Origin: Haemophilus parainfluenzae T3T1
GTDB lineage: Bacteria; Pseudomonadota; Gammaproteobacteria; Enterobacterales; Pasteurellaceae
DNA length: 64,000 nt
Direction: 5' to 3'
Assembly (NCBI RefSeq): GCF_000210895.1
Contig: NC_015964.1
Location: forward strand, 1-64,000
Part shown: positions 38,829 through 49,852 of the stretch, one piece after another
Position numbering within the stretch: the stretch's first letter is position 1
Layout: every line of letters starts with the position of its first letter
Position numbers and translations under genes: made by a program
The notes under the pieces: model-generated
Database searches by the model: none
Told to the model about the DNA's origin: nothing
What the model saw: only the letters and a program-made list of their open reading frames with translations

Positions 38829-41027
38829 CTAAAAATGTTTTTTGATATAATTCTTCAAGAAACCGATTCTGTCTTTAGTATCAATATCACCGCTATTCGG
38901 AATGATGATAATATCAATAATTGAGCCATCTTTGTTTTTTCTTCTTAAATACGAATTTTTTTCGCAGGTTATATACTCATCACCAAAAATCAATCTATCC
39001 CCGTAATGTTCTTTTGATAAATGTGAATCAGAAGCTGCTTTCAAACTTGGGTAATATGAAGACTCAGATAACCTCGTTTCTGTCTGCATAACCCTAAACA
39101 TATGAGGATTTGCTTCAGGATCATCATTCCACATCTTTCCATATGAGTCGGGACGATATTCAGCGTACTTAATATAATAATATTCAAATGGATATTTCTT
39201 TTCTCTTTTACATTTGACCAAATAAGCCTTTGCAATATCTTCAAGAATCTCATCCGTGAATTCTTCATATTTATCTAATAAGGAAATAAGAATGTCACTT
39301 GTCTTCTCAAAGCCTGAATTAGCACTTCTATGAAATAAGTTTTCCCAAGCAGAGCTATTACTTTTTGTGCCATACTGGTAACGACGCTTATTTCCTTCCA
39401 TTTGCCCATAATTACCAATCTCCATCATGGCGCCTATTGCCATCATCGCGCAATCTACTTTTCCCTTATCACATTTAAATAATGATTCAAATCTCTCAGT
39501 ATAATGAAGGTTCTTTATACCAACGATACTAATCTGCCCCTTAAGTAAGTCATGATCTTCCAATTCGAACATTACACCAGCCATACCAGGGTTAGATTTT
39601 AGATAGTCAATCTTCCCTTTTTCTTCCACAATCTGATGTGCATTGAAGCTAGGCCCAATATCAATATCATCATTAGTAACACCAGTCAGAATAATCGCTT
39701 CTGTTTGCTTTAAAATAGCTGGCATTCTGTTTCTATCTTGTCGATCAGAGATCTCATCTCTAGAATTTTGAATCAGGTTATTTACGATACGAATTCTTCT
39801 TTTAAAATCAGATTCCGTTACCTTATCAAGATTCTGCAAGTATGTTGTAATTGCATATAAAAGCACAAATCGATTCAATGGAAATTTGGCACGGTCAGGG
39901 TATGTATGTAAGCAATCTTTAAAGATATTTAAGTCACTACCAGACTTAACTAAAATCTTTCCATCCTCATGAGTATTAGCCATAAAGGAGGATAAGAAGT
40001 CTTTCGGATCTCTATAATCTCGAATATTCAACCAACAATCAAAAAAACGCTCTAGCGTTTTAATATTCTCTTCTGCATCCTGACTTTTTGATGAAGAGTA
40101 TAGATCCAAAAGTTCAAATACATCTTTTCCTCTATTACCTGCAGAGATCTCCTTTCGATAATAAATAACATCACAGATAAATTTAAAGTATCGTAAAAAT
40201 TCGTCATCGATAATGTTATCGTCTAGAGAACTCGTATTACTATTTCGGTACTTCCACAGAAGATCTGTCCAATCAATATCAATTTTGCGCATAATTTTGT
40301 CAGCTAATTCATCATCAATATTGCGGATTTCTCGTTCAAGCTCTGCTTTAAAATGTTCGAATAAAGTTAAAGGCTTACCACGAGAATTCATTTTAATATA
40401 CAGTTCATCTGTTAATCCCATATCTTTAATTGGCAAAAAATAAAATGTAATGCAACCTTCTTTGAGCTTAGTCCACAAATCTGTCACAGACTTAAACCGA
40501 TTATGAATTGCGTCTAGCATTCGCAGCATGGAGCTAATAGTAGGATCGTTTTTCCAATCCAGAGGGAACCAGGCTTGGTCTATAATTTCTTCAGAAAGGC
40601 TATCTTTTTTAAATTCAGGGTTATAATTTACTAATTCATGACAAAAATTGCGTGCACTATACCTGGTCTCGTAGCTGAACTTCTCCAAAAAGTCATAATC
40701 ATCCTTCACGATATTCTCTTTTTTAGCTGCATACCAATGAAGGAGGAATAATGTAGTAAGACGTTGTTGTCCATCTAGCGGTGTCATGTTACCTTCTTTA
40801 TCAATATCCCCATAAACAAAGTCTAACGTGATAGGATTCTCCGTCACAGCCTTATATAAAGCCTCAATAAACCGTTCTCTTACACGTGCCACATCAGGGT
40901 TATCGCGTCCTTGCGCATAATCCCTCTGGATAATTGGAATAATGATCTTTTGAACCTGTATTGAACCCGCCCCATCTTCAAATTTAGTATCAAAAATATC
41001 CATAAAGGAGTGAAGTGTTGTAGCCAT
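38829..41027 (-). CDS. DUF262 (GmrSD N-terminal-like) protein, large partner
   Basis: 732 residues. The N-terminal DUF262 domain has IIQRDYAQGR (32-41) and the ParB/DUF262 signature DGQQRLTT (85-92), followed by a long alpha-helical body. No HNH motif is seen, and the C-terminal part (about 450-732) is not recognised. ATG at 41027 lies one base after the TAA of the upstream DUF262-HNH gene, so the two are translationally coupled. DUF262 domains drive nucleotide-dependent restriction in GmrSD and SspE-type proteins; a role in phage or foreign-DNA defence is inference from the family. Confidence 0.8.
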   Translation of the reverse strand: MATTLHSFMDIFDTKFEDGAGSIQVQKIIIPIIQRDYAQGRDNPDVARVRERFIEALYKAVTENPITLDFVYGDIDKEGNMTPLDGQQRLTTLFLLHWYAAKKENIVKDDYDFLEKFSYETRYSARNFCHELVNYNPEFKKDSLSEEIIDQAWFPLDWKNDPTISSMLRMLDAIHNRFKSVTDLWTKLKEGCITFYFLPIKDMGLTDELYIKMNSRGKPLTLFEHFKAELEREIRNIDDELADKIMRKIDIDWTDLLWKYRNSNTSSLDDNIIDDEFLRYFKFICDVIYYRKEISAGNRGKDVFELLDLYSSSKSQDAEENIKTLERFFDCWLNIRDYRDPKDFLSSFMANTHEDGKILVKSGSDLNIFKDCLHTYPDRAKFPLNRFVLLYAITTYLQNLDKVTESDFKRRIRIVNNLIQNSRDEISDRQDRNRMPAILKQTEAIILTGVTNDDIDIGPSFNAHQIVEEKGKIDYLKSNPGMAGVMFELEDHDLLKGQISIVGIKNLHYTERFESLFKCDKGKVDCAMMAIGAMMEIGNYGQMEGNKRRYQYGTKSNSSAWENLFHRSANSGFEKTSDILISLLDKYEEFTDEILEDIAKAYLVKCKREKKYPFEYYYIKYAEYRPDSYGKMWNDDPEANPHMFRVMQTETRLSESSYYPSLKAASDSHLSKEHYGDRLIFGDEYITCEKNSYLRRKNKDGSIIDIIIIPNSGDIDTKDRIGFLKNYIKKHF

Positions 41028-41028
41028 A

Positions 41029-42750
41029 TTATTTTGTCCCCTTTTCTAAAAGGATTTTTTCTTCGAGATACGTTCCCAATACAATATTCATTTCGTTAAC
41101 ATACGCATCCCGATCATCTTTACCCCAGAAATGAAGTTGGTTTTCAGCAGATAGTGTATAATATTTCAGAAATACCATTCTTGTACAAAACGGGATAAAC
41201 GCCCCCTCTTTATCCATCTTGATAATCTCGTTTCTCTTAACATCAAAAGTTGAATTACTTAACGCAGCATTGGCTTCAAAACTTAACAACGCTAAATTTG
41301 CAATAGAGTGCAAGTATTCTGAATGTCCCTCTTCAGAGAGCAAACCTACAACCTCTTGTTGGATACTATCGAAATCCTGACGACTAAGCCTATCATTATT
41401 AATCGCATCATCTATTTCCTTAATCAATTTATTGATGTCATAACTTGAAGATTTTGCAGATTCTACTGACGGTTTATGAAGGCGAAGCCACTCTTTCCAC
41501 ATTTTCTGAGTACTTAAGCCTTCCGACTGTTGGGCGTGTATATGTTCAAGACTCCATATAACTTTTCCATTCTCACCATTTTTATATTTATCAAATGGAA
41601 ACCTCTGTGAATGCTCACCACTCTTACGGACTGACTCAACATTAAATAAGAGGAGTAGTTTTTTAATTTTTTTCTGATCCTCTGTATTTTCATAACTCAG
41701 ATCTGCATAGTTCTTCCCAATTTTTATGCTATTTTTAATATCGTCATCAAGGTCTTTATTAAAAGTAGACTTGGTTTTATATTTGGAACGGTCAAAAATA
41801 TCTCGCAAAGTTTTTGAACCAGAAGCGATAAGATATCCAATCTTGTGATAAAACTCGTGATTACTATGCCACTCCTTCAGTGTTAAAAATGTCTGCTGAA
41901 TTTCATACCAGATGTTGTCAAGTTTACCGTTCTGATACGTTTCATCAAATTTGAAAAAGGTATAATACTGATCCCTATTGTCAGCAGGCTTTTGAGAGAT
42001 AAGATCTAGAACCAGATCAGCTCGAGTCTGATACTCCGTACTTTTATTCGTCAGGAAGAACCACAATGAATCGTTGTGCAGCTCCTTCTCCATATGGTCC
42101 CATTGGAAAGATATTTCTTCCTGTTTTTTCTGTTCCATATTGGTGTCAGTTCGTCCTTTGCTAAGGAACATTGCTTTTACTAATTCTGCATTTGTGAGAG
42201 GAATCTTACCAATATTCAAACGAGTGAATAAACCAATCGCATCTTCAGTCTCGCCTACTTCATACCAAATAATTTTTACGATTTTCTTGAAGTAGTCATT
42301 CATATCAGTAAGCCTTGATTTTATATCTTCCTTAGAAAACCACGCCTTAATACTTTCATAGGCTGTACAAAAGAACCAGAAGTCAATATTCTCCTCTTTA
42401 CGGGATTCATCGATTGATTTTAAGAAGTCTTCAGACTTCTCTCTGGTTTCATAAGATAGAGTAAATATTGGTCCATTAATAGATTTGCTATGTTCACTCA
42501 TAAAGCGATAGATAAGGTAGATGGTAGTTAAGCGCTGCTGACCATCTATTAATTCATATTTATCCCCATCTTTTCTTACTACAACTGGCTGAAGACAATA
42601 ATTTCTCTTACCTTCGGTGGAATAAATATCATCAAGTAACCGTTCGACCTCAGCCTTTCCCCAACGATATCCTCGCTGATATGACGGAACATAAAAACGC
42701 CCCTTTATATCTCCAACTAGCTTTGTTCCTAATGTAATTTGGCTATTCAT
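41029..42750 (-). CDS. DUF262-DUF1524 (HNH nuclease) protein
   Basis: 573 residues. DUF262 domain with YQRGYRW (24-30) and DGQQRLTT (69-76). The C-terminal DUF1524-type HNH nuclease has SLEHIHAQ with E402/H403, and further on NLALLSFEANAALSNSTF then VKRNEI, the usual N-LxLL-N-LSN-F-KR pattern. All nuclease landmarks seem intact. ATG at 42750; an AT-rich 160-bp spacer separates it from rlmC. First gene of the two-gene unit. The architecture is that of GmrSD/SspE-like type IV restriction proteins, but the second full-size DUF262 partner makes it distinct from both. Confidence 0.85.
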   Translation of the reverse strand: MNSQITLGTKLVGDIKGRFYVPSYQRGYRWGKAEVERLLDDIYSTEGKRNYCLQPVVVRKDGDKYELIDGQQRLTTIYLIYRFMSEHSKSINGPIFTLSYETREKSEDFLKSIDESRKEENIDFWFFCTAYESIKAWFSKEDIKSRLTDMNDYFKKIVKIIWYEVGETEDAIGLFTRLNIGKIPLTNAELVKAMFLSKGRTDTNMEQKKQEEISFQWDHMEKELHNDSLWFFLTNKSTEYQTRADLVLDLISQKPADNRDQYYTFFKFDETYQNGKLDNIWYEIQQTFLTLKEWHSNHEFYHKIGYLIASGSKTLRDIFDRSKYKTKSTFNKDLDDDIKNSIKIGKNYADLSYENTEDQKKIKKLLLLFNVESVRKSGEHSQRFPFDKYKNGENGKVIWSLEHIHAQQSEGLSTQKMWKEWLRLHKPSVESAKSSSYDINKLIKEIDDAINNDRLSRQDFDSIQQEVVGLLSEEGHSEYLHSIANLALLSFEANAALSNSTFDVKRNEIIKMDKEGAFIPFCTRMVFLKYYTLSAENQLHFWGKDDRDAYVNEMNIVLGTYLEEKILLEKGTK

Positions 42751-42910
42751 ATAATTACGGGTTCCTTCTATATTTTTCAGAAAAACTTATCCAATATTAT
42801 TAAACTAAAATATGACAATTTTACTGAAAACATATTAAATTTCATACTATTAAATAACTATCTAGAAATAAAACTATTTAGTGATAGGCAAAAATTTGTG
42901 GATAACTTTA

Positions 42911-44086
42911 TTAAGTATTGATGTGTGTTAATAGTAGCAACACCTCGTAGTGAGCTGTATGCGGGAACATATCAAATAATTGAATTTGAGTAAGTTTATA
43001 ATTGGTTAGATGCTGCAAATCTTTTCCCATGGAAACAGCATTGCAGCTGGAATAAAGAATAAAGTGCGGTTGCATTTCATTGAGAAATTCAGCGAGTTCC
43101 TTTCCGATACCTCGACGAGGCGGGTTGACGATCACCAAATCCGGTTTATTTTCATCTTGTGCTAAAGCAAAATTAGCGGCATCCAAAGATTGGAATTTAA
43201 CGTTGTTTAGCCCTAACACCTGAGCAGATTGAGTCGCCGCTTGAATAGCAGATGGAGAAATTTCAATCCCGATCAATTCCACTTCTTGTTGATGTTTATC
43301 CTGTAAAGCTTTAGCACAATGAAGTCCAAAACCACCTACTCCACAAAAGAGATCCCAAAGTTTAGTAATCGGCAAATCTTGCACCCAATCTTGCGCCGTT
43401 GCATATAATCCTTGTGCTACTAGTGGGTTCGTTTGAAAGAAACCTTGAGGGCGAATAAAGAGCGGAATACCATTAAAACTTTCCAATAAAGTATGTTGGT
43501 TCGTCAAAAAGATTTCTTTCTCACCTTCTAAGATCGCTGCATGTTGGGGTTGGATATTCACACTCACCACTTCAAGTTGTGGTAATTTTTCCAATAGCCC
43601 TGCAAATTCACGTTGAATTAACGGCAATTTAGTTTCTGAACGTAATACAAAACGCAACATCAATTTTTTTGTATGTTGGCTTTCTGTGAGCAGAATATAT
43701 TTGAGCTCACCTTTTTGTTTAGCCACGTTATAAGGGACTAAACCAGCGCGTCCAATGAAATCTTTTAGAATCGGAAAGAGTTCAGCAAAGCGTTGCGGAT
43801 AAAGTGGGCAATCACATAAATCCACCGCACTTTGTGGATCATTCGGGTCTTGTAAAATACCTAGAATGGGACGTTCCACCGCGCCACTTACAACCATTTT
43901 CGCTTTATTACGAAAAGCTGATTCGGAGGAATAAAAAGGCGGATGCCAAATTAAATCATCACAATCTAATTTGGCAAGTTGTTTTTTAAGATGCTCTTCT
44001 TTCTTGGCGAGTTGCTGCTCATAAGGCATTTCAAGCCATTGACAAGAATGGCAATCGCCTTTTTGATAATGATGGCAATCAATCAT
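42911..44086 (-). CDS. rlmC: 23S rRNA (uracil(747)-C(5))-methyltransferase
   Basis: SAM-dependent m5U methyltransferase of the RumB type. 391 residues; 4Fe-4S cysteines in [14 protein letters not shown] and the later CDCPLYP, SAM motif [16 protein letters not shown], catalytic Cys in [12 protein letters not shown], and base Glu in MFPHTAHYE. The ATG overlaps the nagZ stop by four bases. Its last codons (THINT) differ from what I know of H. influenzae, consistent with the accessory insert reaching its 3' end. Confidence 0.94.
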   Translation of the reverse strand: MIDCHHYQKGDCHSCQWLEMPYEQQLAKKEEHLKKQLAKLDCDDLIWHPPFYSSESAFRNKAKMVVSGAVERPILGILQDPNDPQSAVDLCDCPLYPQRFAELFPILKDFIGRAGLVPYNVAKQKGELKYILLTESQHTKKLMLRFVLRSETKLPLIQREFAGLLEKLPQLEVVSVNIQPQHAAILEGEKEIFLTNQHTLLESFNGIPLFIRPQGFFQTNPLVAQGLYATAQDWVQDLPITKLWDLFCGVGGFGLHCAKALQDKHQQEVELIGIEISPSAIQAATQSAQVLGLNNVKFQSLDAANFALAQDENKPDLVIVNPPRRGIGKELAEFLNEMQPHFILYSSCNAVSMGKDLQHLTNYKLTQIQLFDMFPHTAHYEVLLLLTHINT

Positions 44087-45126
44087 TTAGAAGCAAGCCA
44101 CTCTTGTTGAAGTGCGGTCAGTTTTTGATGATTTTCAATCCAACGTGAAGTTTTGGTGAGTTCTGACCAATCAAAGGATTTTTGTTTAAAGAGCGATTTC
44201 AAGCGAGTTTGGCGTGCTGCAAAATGCTCTGTGGTTTCCTCTAACTTAAGATTATCAAGCACTTGAATGACACCTTCTCGTTCATTGCAAAGCAATAATA
44301 AGTCACAACCAGCATTCAAGGCTTTCTCACTACGAGCCACAAAATCACCCATAAAACCTGCGCCCTTCATGCCTAAATCATCAGAGAAAATCGCCCCTTG
44401 GAAGCCCAGCTGTTTACGCAAAATTTCTTTCAGCCAATAACTCGAACCACTTGCTGGCTGGCTATCACATTGCGTATAAATCACGTGAGCCGGCATAATC
44501 GCATCAAGCTTACTCTGGTGAATTAATTGCTGGAATGGCAAAATATCATGATTAAAAATCACTTCTTTTGCACGCTCATCATAAGGGGTTTCAAGATGAG
44601 AATCGGCTAAAACATGACCGTGTCCTGGAAAATGTTTTCCTGTTGTTGCCATGCCTGCTTGGTGCATACCATCAATAAAAGCGGCTGCCAAATTGACCGC
44701 ACTTTTTACATCACAGCCAAAACTACGATCGCCAATCGCACGACATTCATGCCCCAAATCCAACACCGGAGCAAAACTCAAATCAATATCTAGCGCCACC
44801 ATTTCAGCCGCCATTTGCCAACCCGCTTCTTTTGCTATTTGTTGTTGCTGAGTTGAATCCTTAACTAATGCCGCAAAAGCTTGCATCGCGGGGAGCTGAG
44901 TGAAACCTTCGCGGAAACGTTGCACACGACCACCTTCTTGATCGACCGTGATCAATAAAGGCTTTTTCACTCGTTGACGAATAGATTTAATTAACGCTTG
45001 AACTTGCTGACGATCATAAAAATTGCGGGTAAATAAAATCATACCGGCAACTAAAGGATGTTCCAGTAAGTCAACTTCTTCTTGTTTGAGCTCATGACCT
45101 TCAAGGTCAATTAATAATGTGGACAT
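44083..45126 (-). CDS. nagZ: beta-N-acetylhexosaminidase NagZ
   Basis: Cytoplasmic glycoside hydrolase family 3 enzyme that removes GlcNAc from anhydromuropeptides in cell-wall recycling. 347 residues; [14 protein letters not shown] carries the catalytic histidine loop, and FSDDLGMKG the nucleophile Asp. Overlaps rlmC; two bases separate it from the YcfL-like gene upstream. Confidence 0.95.
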   Translation of the reverse strand: MSTLLIDLEGHELKQEEVDLLEHPLVAGMILFTRNFYDRQQVQALIKSIRQRVKKPLLITVDQEGGRVQRFREGFTQLPAMQAFAALVKDSTQQQQIAKEAGWQMAAEMVALDIDLSFAPVLDLGHECRAIGDRSFGCDVKSAVNLAAAFIDGMHQAGMATTGKHFPGHGHVLADSHLETPYDERAKEVIFNHDILPFQQLIHQSKLDAIMPAHVIYTQCDSQPASGSSYWLKEILRKQLGFQGAIFSDDLGMKGAGFMGDFVARSEKALNAGCDLLLLCNEREGVIQVLDNLKLEETTEHFAARQTRLKSLFKQKSFDWSELTKTSRWIENHQKLTALQQEWLASK

Positions 45127-45129
45127 AAA

Positions 45130-45477
45130 CTATTGTAAGTAAAGACGATAATTGCTACTTTCTGTGCTTGGTTTTGGTAGTTCAAACACTTTCTTTTCTT
45201 GTGGTTGCAATAAAATATTGCCTGATTGGCTTTCTTGCTGATTCGCCCAAACTTGCGTTACACCTTGTGTGTTATACCAATAAAGATGGTAAAGCACATT
45301 GAGTTGTTGTGTAGTTTTATTTTTTAAGGCTGCGGTATTATCAGACAAATCAACATCTAAAGCCGGTGCTAAATTTGCCGCCATATTTAAAATTGGCTTA
45401 TTGGTTCCCACAATATTTGGTGCAGATGAACAAGCCGTTAAAAATAATACCGTTGCTGTAATTAGGATCTTTTTCAT
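45130..45477 (-). CDS. ycfL: YcfL-family (DUF1425) lipoprotein
   Basis: 115 residues; signal peptide with lipobox LTAC (Cys at residue 16) and a DUF1425 beta-sandwich domain (LNVLYHLYWYNTQGV). Function unknown. Sits between hinT and nagZ, the order also known in H. influenzae and near ycfL-nagZ in enterobacteria. Confidence 0.85.
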   Translation of the reverse strand: MKKILITATVLFLTACSSAPNIVGTNKPILNMAANLAPALDVDLSDNTAALKNKTTQQLNVLYHLYWYNTQGVTQVWANQQESQSGNILLQPQEKKVFELPKPSTESSNYRLYLQ

Positions 45478-45827
45478 TATTTCGCCAACATTCTACCTAA
45501 AGGTTCACCACCAACAAGATGCATATGAATATGGAATACTTCTTGTCCACCGTGTTTATTACAATTCACGATTAAGCGATAACCGTCTTCGGCAATGCCT
45601 TCTTCTTTAGCAATTTTAGCCGCGACAGTAAATAAACGACCCAAGATAACTTCATCTTGTTCTGTCACATCATTCACCGTTGGAATCACTTTATTAGGAA
45701 TAATCAAAATATGGGTTTTCGCTTGCGGTGAAATATCACGGAATGCGGTTACTAATTCATCTTGATAAACAATATTGGCAGGAATTTCTTTACGAATAAT
45801 TTTGCTGAAAATGGTTTCTTGAGCCAT
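45477..45827 (-). CDS. hinT: purine nucleoside phosphoramidase HinT
   Basis: HIT-family hydrolase of adenosine phosphoramidates. 116 residues; the histidine triad is in [11 protein letters not shown] near the C-terminus, preceded by NKHGGQ. ATG at 45827 follows AAGGAGAAG. Confidence 0.95.
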   Translation of the reverse strand: MAQETIFSKIIRKEIPANIVYQDELVTAFRDISPQAKTHILIIPNKVIPTVNDVTEQDEVILGRLFTVAAKIAKEEGIAEDGYRLIVNCNKHGGQEVFHIHMHLVGGEPLGRMLAK

Positions 45828-45851
45828 AGTCTTCTCCTTATTTTATATAAA

Positions 45852-45879
45852 AAAGTGCGGTCAAAATTTACCGCACTTT
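45852..45879 (-). terminator. inverted USS pair as terminator of ppiD
   Basis: AAAGTGCGGT and ACCGCACTTT face each other 8 bases apart (10-bp perfect stem), with T run on the minus strand. Confidence 0.82.
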
Positions 45880-45927
45880 GCTTTTATTTTCCATCAGAAA
45901 TTGATGATAAATGACATTTCAATCGGA

Positions 45928-47805
45928 TTAGTGAGCCGCACCTTCTTCTGAATCATCTTGATTAATAAAGCTGGTATTAATCTCGATTTGCGCTTTTTCA
46001 CGCAATGCTTGCATTAACTGTCCTTGCAATTCGCCTTGACGCGCACGAACAAGTTGAGTGCTAAATTTCGCTAATTCTTGTTCACTTAAAGTAGGCTCTT
46101 CTACACGTTCAAGAGCAACCACAACCACATCACCTTTGCTGTTACGAGCAACTTGATAAGCCGCTTTACCATCTTGTGGTTTGGCAATGGCAAATACACC
46201 TTCATAAAGCACTGGATCTTTATTATCCATTAATGTAAAGGTTTGTGGCTCCCCAAAACTAATACCTGCTGGTAATTTAGTTGGATCGGCAGATAGCGCT
46301 TTAACGGCTTGCTCTGCTTTTTCAGTCAATACTTTATCGGCTTTTTCACGTTTTAAGAATTGCTCAATCGTTGATTTCGCTTCATCAAGGCTTTGTAAAC
46401 CTTCAGCTTTATGATCCACGACACGTACCACAACAAATTCATTTTCACCAACCGTTAATGGCTCAGAATTTGCGCCACCGTTTGCAATATCTGATTCAAA
46501 AATGGCAGAAGTCACATTTGGGAAATTTAACGCCGCAGGGACATTATTTTTACCGAAATAATCTGTTTCTTCTACTTTCACGCCTGCAGCTTCAGCTACC
46601 GCAGCTAAAGAATCACTGCTTTCTGCTGCTTTTGCACGAACCGCTTTTTCTACCGCTTGGAAACGACTTCCTGCTAAGTTTTTACGTACGCTATCCGCGA
46701 TTTGCTCTTTCACTTCGTCTAACGTACGTTCTTTACGATCTTGCACTAAAATAATATGGTAAGCCCCATCCACATTAACTGGTGTGCTATATTGACCAAC
46801 ATTTAATAATAATGCGGCATCTTCAAAGTTTTTCGGTAATTCGTTGTCTTTTACCCAACCTAATTCACCACCTTGTGCACCAGAAAGTTTATCCACAGAT
46901 TTCGCTTTTGCTAACTCAGCAAAATCAGCGCCTTTTTGCAGTTCTTGATAAACCGCATCCGCTTCTTTCTCAGTCGCTAATTGGATGTGTGCTAATTTTT
47001 GGCTAATGAATTGCGCTTTATTTTCTTGATAATATTGCGCAATTTGTGTTTCAGTGACAGGTTGTAACTTACCTAATTCATTTGCTGAGACGCGAATATA
47101 TTGGACTTTCGCCTGTTCAGGTTGAACAAGTGATTTCGCATTCGCATCGTAATACGCTTTAATTTCTTCTTCTGTTACTTTTTGTTTTGCCACTTCATCG
47201 GCTAATGGAAGTGTTGCAAGACGAGCGATACGTTTTTGGAAAAAGGTTTGTGCACTATCTTTTACTTGAGCTGGCACAACAAATTCACTGTCAGCCAGAC
47301 CGTTTTGCATTTGTTCAAGTGTTAATGCATTACGTAAAATAGCCGCATAGGTATCGGATGTTAAACCATTTTGAGTCAATAATTGTTGATAACGGGCATT
47401 ATCAAATTTACCGTTAGATTGTAAGTTAGGATCGCTTACAATCGCACGTTTGATCATGTCGTCACTTACACCTAATTTTAATTCTTTGGCATATTGACGG
47501 ATTAATTCTTGATCCACTAAACGTTGAATTAAATTTTGACGAAGTGCGGTCACAAATTCCACAGAGTCAGTTTTCGCTAAGAAACTCTCGCCTTCTTGTT
47601 GTGCTCGCGCTTCAAACTCTTGGTTATAACGATTTAAGAAATCTTGTTGAGAGATCGTTTCGCCATTCACTTTTGCAGCAAAACTCTCGTTGCCACCATA
47701 CAAATAGCCAGACATCCCACCAATTAAAAATGAAACTGGAAGTAAAGCAAAGATCGCTTTCCCGATAAAGCTATGGGCGACGCCATGCATTTTTTCAATT
47801 AACAT
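45928..47805 (-). CDS. ppiD: periplasmic chaperone/peptidyl-prolyl isomerase-like PpiD
   Basis: Inner-membrane-anchored folding helper at the Sec exit. 625 residues: short cytoplasmic N-terminus, one span (12-34), SurA-like N-domain, and a central parvulin domain from ~265 (KLAHIQLATEKEADAVYQEL...GGELGWVKDNELPKNF), then C-terminal helical part. ATG at 47805. Its partner YfgM is encoded at 28 kb. Confidence 0.94.
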   Translation of the reverse strand: MLIEKMHGVAHSFIGKAIFALLPVSFLIGGMSGYLYGGNESFAAKVNGETISQQDFLNRYNQEFEARAQQEGESFLAKTDSVEFVTALRQNLIQRLVDQELIRQYAKELKLGVSDDMIKRAIVSDPNLQSNGKFDNARYQQLLTQNGLTSDTYAAILRNALTLEQMQNGLADSEFVVPAQVKDSAQTFFQKRIARLATLPLADEVAKQKVTEEEIKAYYDANAKSLVQPEQAKVQYIRVSANELGKLQPVTETQIAQYYQENKAQFISQKLAHIQLATEKEADAVYQELQKGADFAELAKAKSVDKLSGAQGGELGWVKDNELPKNFEDAALLLNVGQYSTPVNVDGAYHIILVQDRKERTLDEVKEQIADSVRKNLAGSRFQAVEKAVRAKAAESSDSLAAVAEAAGVKVEETDYFGKNNVPAALNFPNVTSAIFESDIANGGANSEPLTVGENEFVVVRVVDHKAEGLQSLDEAKSTIEQFLKREKADKVLTEKAEQAVKALSADPTKLPAGISFGEPQTFTLMDNKDPVLYEGVFAIAKPQDGKAAYQVARNSKGDVVVVALERVEEPTLSEQELAKFSTQLVRARQGELQGQLMQALREKAQIEINTSFINQDDSEEGAAH

Positions 47806-47872
47806 TCAATTATTACCCTTTTAAAAAAGACAAAGTTCGTAAGATTATAATCTAAAAGGCGAAAATTCGCAC

Positions 47873-48430
47873 TTAAAAAACACCGTGTTCGTGCAGGATT
47901 TTCACGGCTATGACTAATAACACTAAACCGCCAAAAATTTCTGCTTTGCTTTTGAATTTTTTCCCTAAAAAATGACCGCTCTTTACACCAATAAAAGAGA
48001 TGACAAAGGTTGTTAAACCTATGATGAAGACGGCCAATAAAATGTCCACGGAAAGAAAAGCAAAAGAGACACCGACGGCTAACGCATCAATACTCGTTGC
48101 TACACCAAGTGTTAGCAAATGTTTTAAACTAATCAATGAGGGAGCGGGTTCATCATCCGAGCTAAGTCCTTCTCGAATCATATTCACACCGATGAGCGCA
48201 AGCAAAACAAAGGCAATCCAATGATCCCAATTTTGAATCATCTGACTAAATTGCAGCCCGACAACATAGCCGATTGCCGGCATGATGCCTTGGAATAACC
48301 CAAAGCAGCATGCAATAGCTAATGCTTGTTTCCATCGAAAAGCGCGCATTGCTAAGCCTTTTGAGATGGAAACTGCAAAGGCATCCATCGAAAGACCAAG
48401 AGCAATGACCCACAACATATGAAAAGTCAT
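47873..48430 (-). CDS. mntP: manganese efflux pump MntP
   Basis: 185 residues, six spans in two repeats, with Asp residues in the membrane (LSMDAFAVSISKG in repeat 1, ATSIDALAVGVSF in repeat 2) that define the family. Exports Mn(II). A riboswitch leader (yybP-ykoY type) is known upstream of E. coli mntP; here only ten bases separate it from mnmE, so none is present. Confidence 0.93.
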   Translation of the reverse strand: MTFHMLWVIALGLSMDAFAVSISKGLAMRAFRWKQALAIACCFGLFQGIMPAIGYVVGLQFSQMIQNWDHWIAFVLLALIGVNMIREGLSSDDEPAPSLISLKHLLTLGVATSIDALAVGVSFAFLSVDILLAVFIIGLTTFVISFIGVKSGHFLGKKFKSKAEIFGGLVLLVIAVKILHEHGVF

Positions 48431-48440
48431 AAACTAAAGT

Positions 48441-49799
48441 TTATTTTCCAATACAGAAAGAACTGAAAATATTGCCGAGTAAATCATCCGAAGTAAATTG
48501 CCCCGTAATTTCACTCAGGTTAGCTTGAACTAAACGAAGTTCTTCCGCCAATAATTCACCAGCATGAAACTCGGTTAATTGGACTAACCCAATTTGCAAA
48601 TGTTCGGCCGCTTTTTCTAAGGCATCAAGATGACGACGGCGCGCTAAGAAACCGCCCTCCATCCCGGTTTGGAAGCCCATTGCCTGTTTTAAATGCTCTC
48701 GCAACAAATCTACACCTTGATGTGTTTGGGCTGATAAGTGAATGGTCGTTGTTCCATTTTCTTCTTTTAGTCCAACCGCCTCGCCACTTAAATCTACTTT
48801 ATTGCGAACGATAGTCACCGGCATATTATTCGGTAATTTTGACAAAAATTCTGATCGCACTTTTTCAATATTTTGGCTATCCGGATCGCTACTGTCTAAC
48901 ATCAAAATAATGCGATCGGCTTGCTCAATCTCCGTCCACGCACGCGAGATCCCGATACGCTCAACTTCATCTGTCGCTTCACGAAGTCCTGCAGTATCAA
49001 TAATATGTAAAGGCATGCCATCAATATGAATATGCTCACGCAACACATCGCGCGTTGTTCCCGCAATATCAGTCACAATAGCTGCTTCTCTGCCCGCTAA
49101 AGCATTCAGTAAACTGGATTTACCTGCATTTGGGCGACCGGCAATCACCACTTTCATTCCTTCACGTAAAATCGAGCCTTGTTTTGCTTCGCTACGGACT
49201 AAATCAAGTTGATTGATAATTTCTCGTAATTTTGCTTCGATTTTACCGTCTGCCAAAAAGTCAATTTCTTCATCGGGAAAATCAATCGATGCTTCCACAT
49301 AAGTACGAAGATAAATCACGGAATCCACTAACTGATTCACTTTATTAGAAAATTCACCTTGTAATGATTTTAATGCTGAACGAGCAGCTTGCTCCGAAGT
49401 GGCATCAATTAAATCCGCAATCGCTTCTGCTTGAGCTAAATCTAATTTATCGTTTAAAAAAGCTTGTTCAGAAAATTCACCTGGACGCGCAAGACGAACA
49501 CCATCAAGTTGTAAGATTCGTTTTAGTAACAAATCTAATACCACTTGTCCGCCATGACCTTGCAATTCCAATACATCTTCACCAGTAAAGGAATTCGGTG
49601 ATTTAAAATAAAGCGCAATGCCTTGATCTAATACGGTGCCGTCAGCATCTTTAAAAGGTAAATAATCTGCCATTCTTGGTTTAGGACATTTACCTAGTAC
49701 CGCTTGTGCCACTTCAACCGCTCTCGGGCCAGATACACGCAAAATACCAATACCGCCACGTCCTGGCGCTGTCGCTTGTGCGACGATTGTTTCTTTCAT
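48441..49799 (-). CDS. mnmE: tRNA modification GTPase MnmE
   Basis: With MnmG forms cmnm5-uridine at the tRNA wobble position. 452 residues; folate-binding N-domain, G domain inserted in a helical domain with [14 protein letters not shown] (G1), DIAGTTRD (G2), DTAGLRE (G3) and RNKVDL (G4), and the catalytic C-terminal FCIGK. Confidence 0.98.
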   Translation of the reverse strand: MKETIVAQATAPGRGGIGILRVSGPRAVEVAQAVLGKCPKPRMADYLPFKDADGTVLDQGIALYFKSPNSFTGEDVLELQGHGGQVVLDLLLKRILQLDGVRLARPGEFSEQAFLNDKLDLAQAEAIADLIDATSEQAARSALKSLQGEFSNKVNQLVDSVIYLRTYVEASIDFPDEEIDFLADGKIEAKLREIINQLDLVRSEAKQGSILREGMKVVIAGRPNAGKSSLLNALAGREAAIVTDIAGTTRDVLREHIHIDGMPLHIIDTAGLREATDEVERIGISRAWTEIEQADRIILMLDSSDPDSQNIEKVRSEFLSKLPNNMPVTIVRNKVDLSGEAVGLKEENGTTTIHLSAQTHQGVDLLREHLKQAMGFQTGMEGGFLARRRHLDALEKAAEHLQIGLVQLTEFHAGELLAEELRLVQANLSEITGQFTSDDLLGNIFSSFCIGK

Positions 49800-49852
49800 A
49801 AAAACTCACTAAAAATTGACCGCTCTAATATTGCGGTTATCTTGAGGAAAAA

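Noticed and set aside
47806-48440. Manganese riboswitch (yybP-ykoY) for mntP
   Set aside because: Only ten bases lie between mnmE and mntP, too short for the leader.
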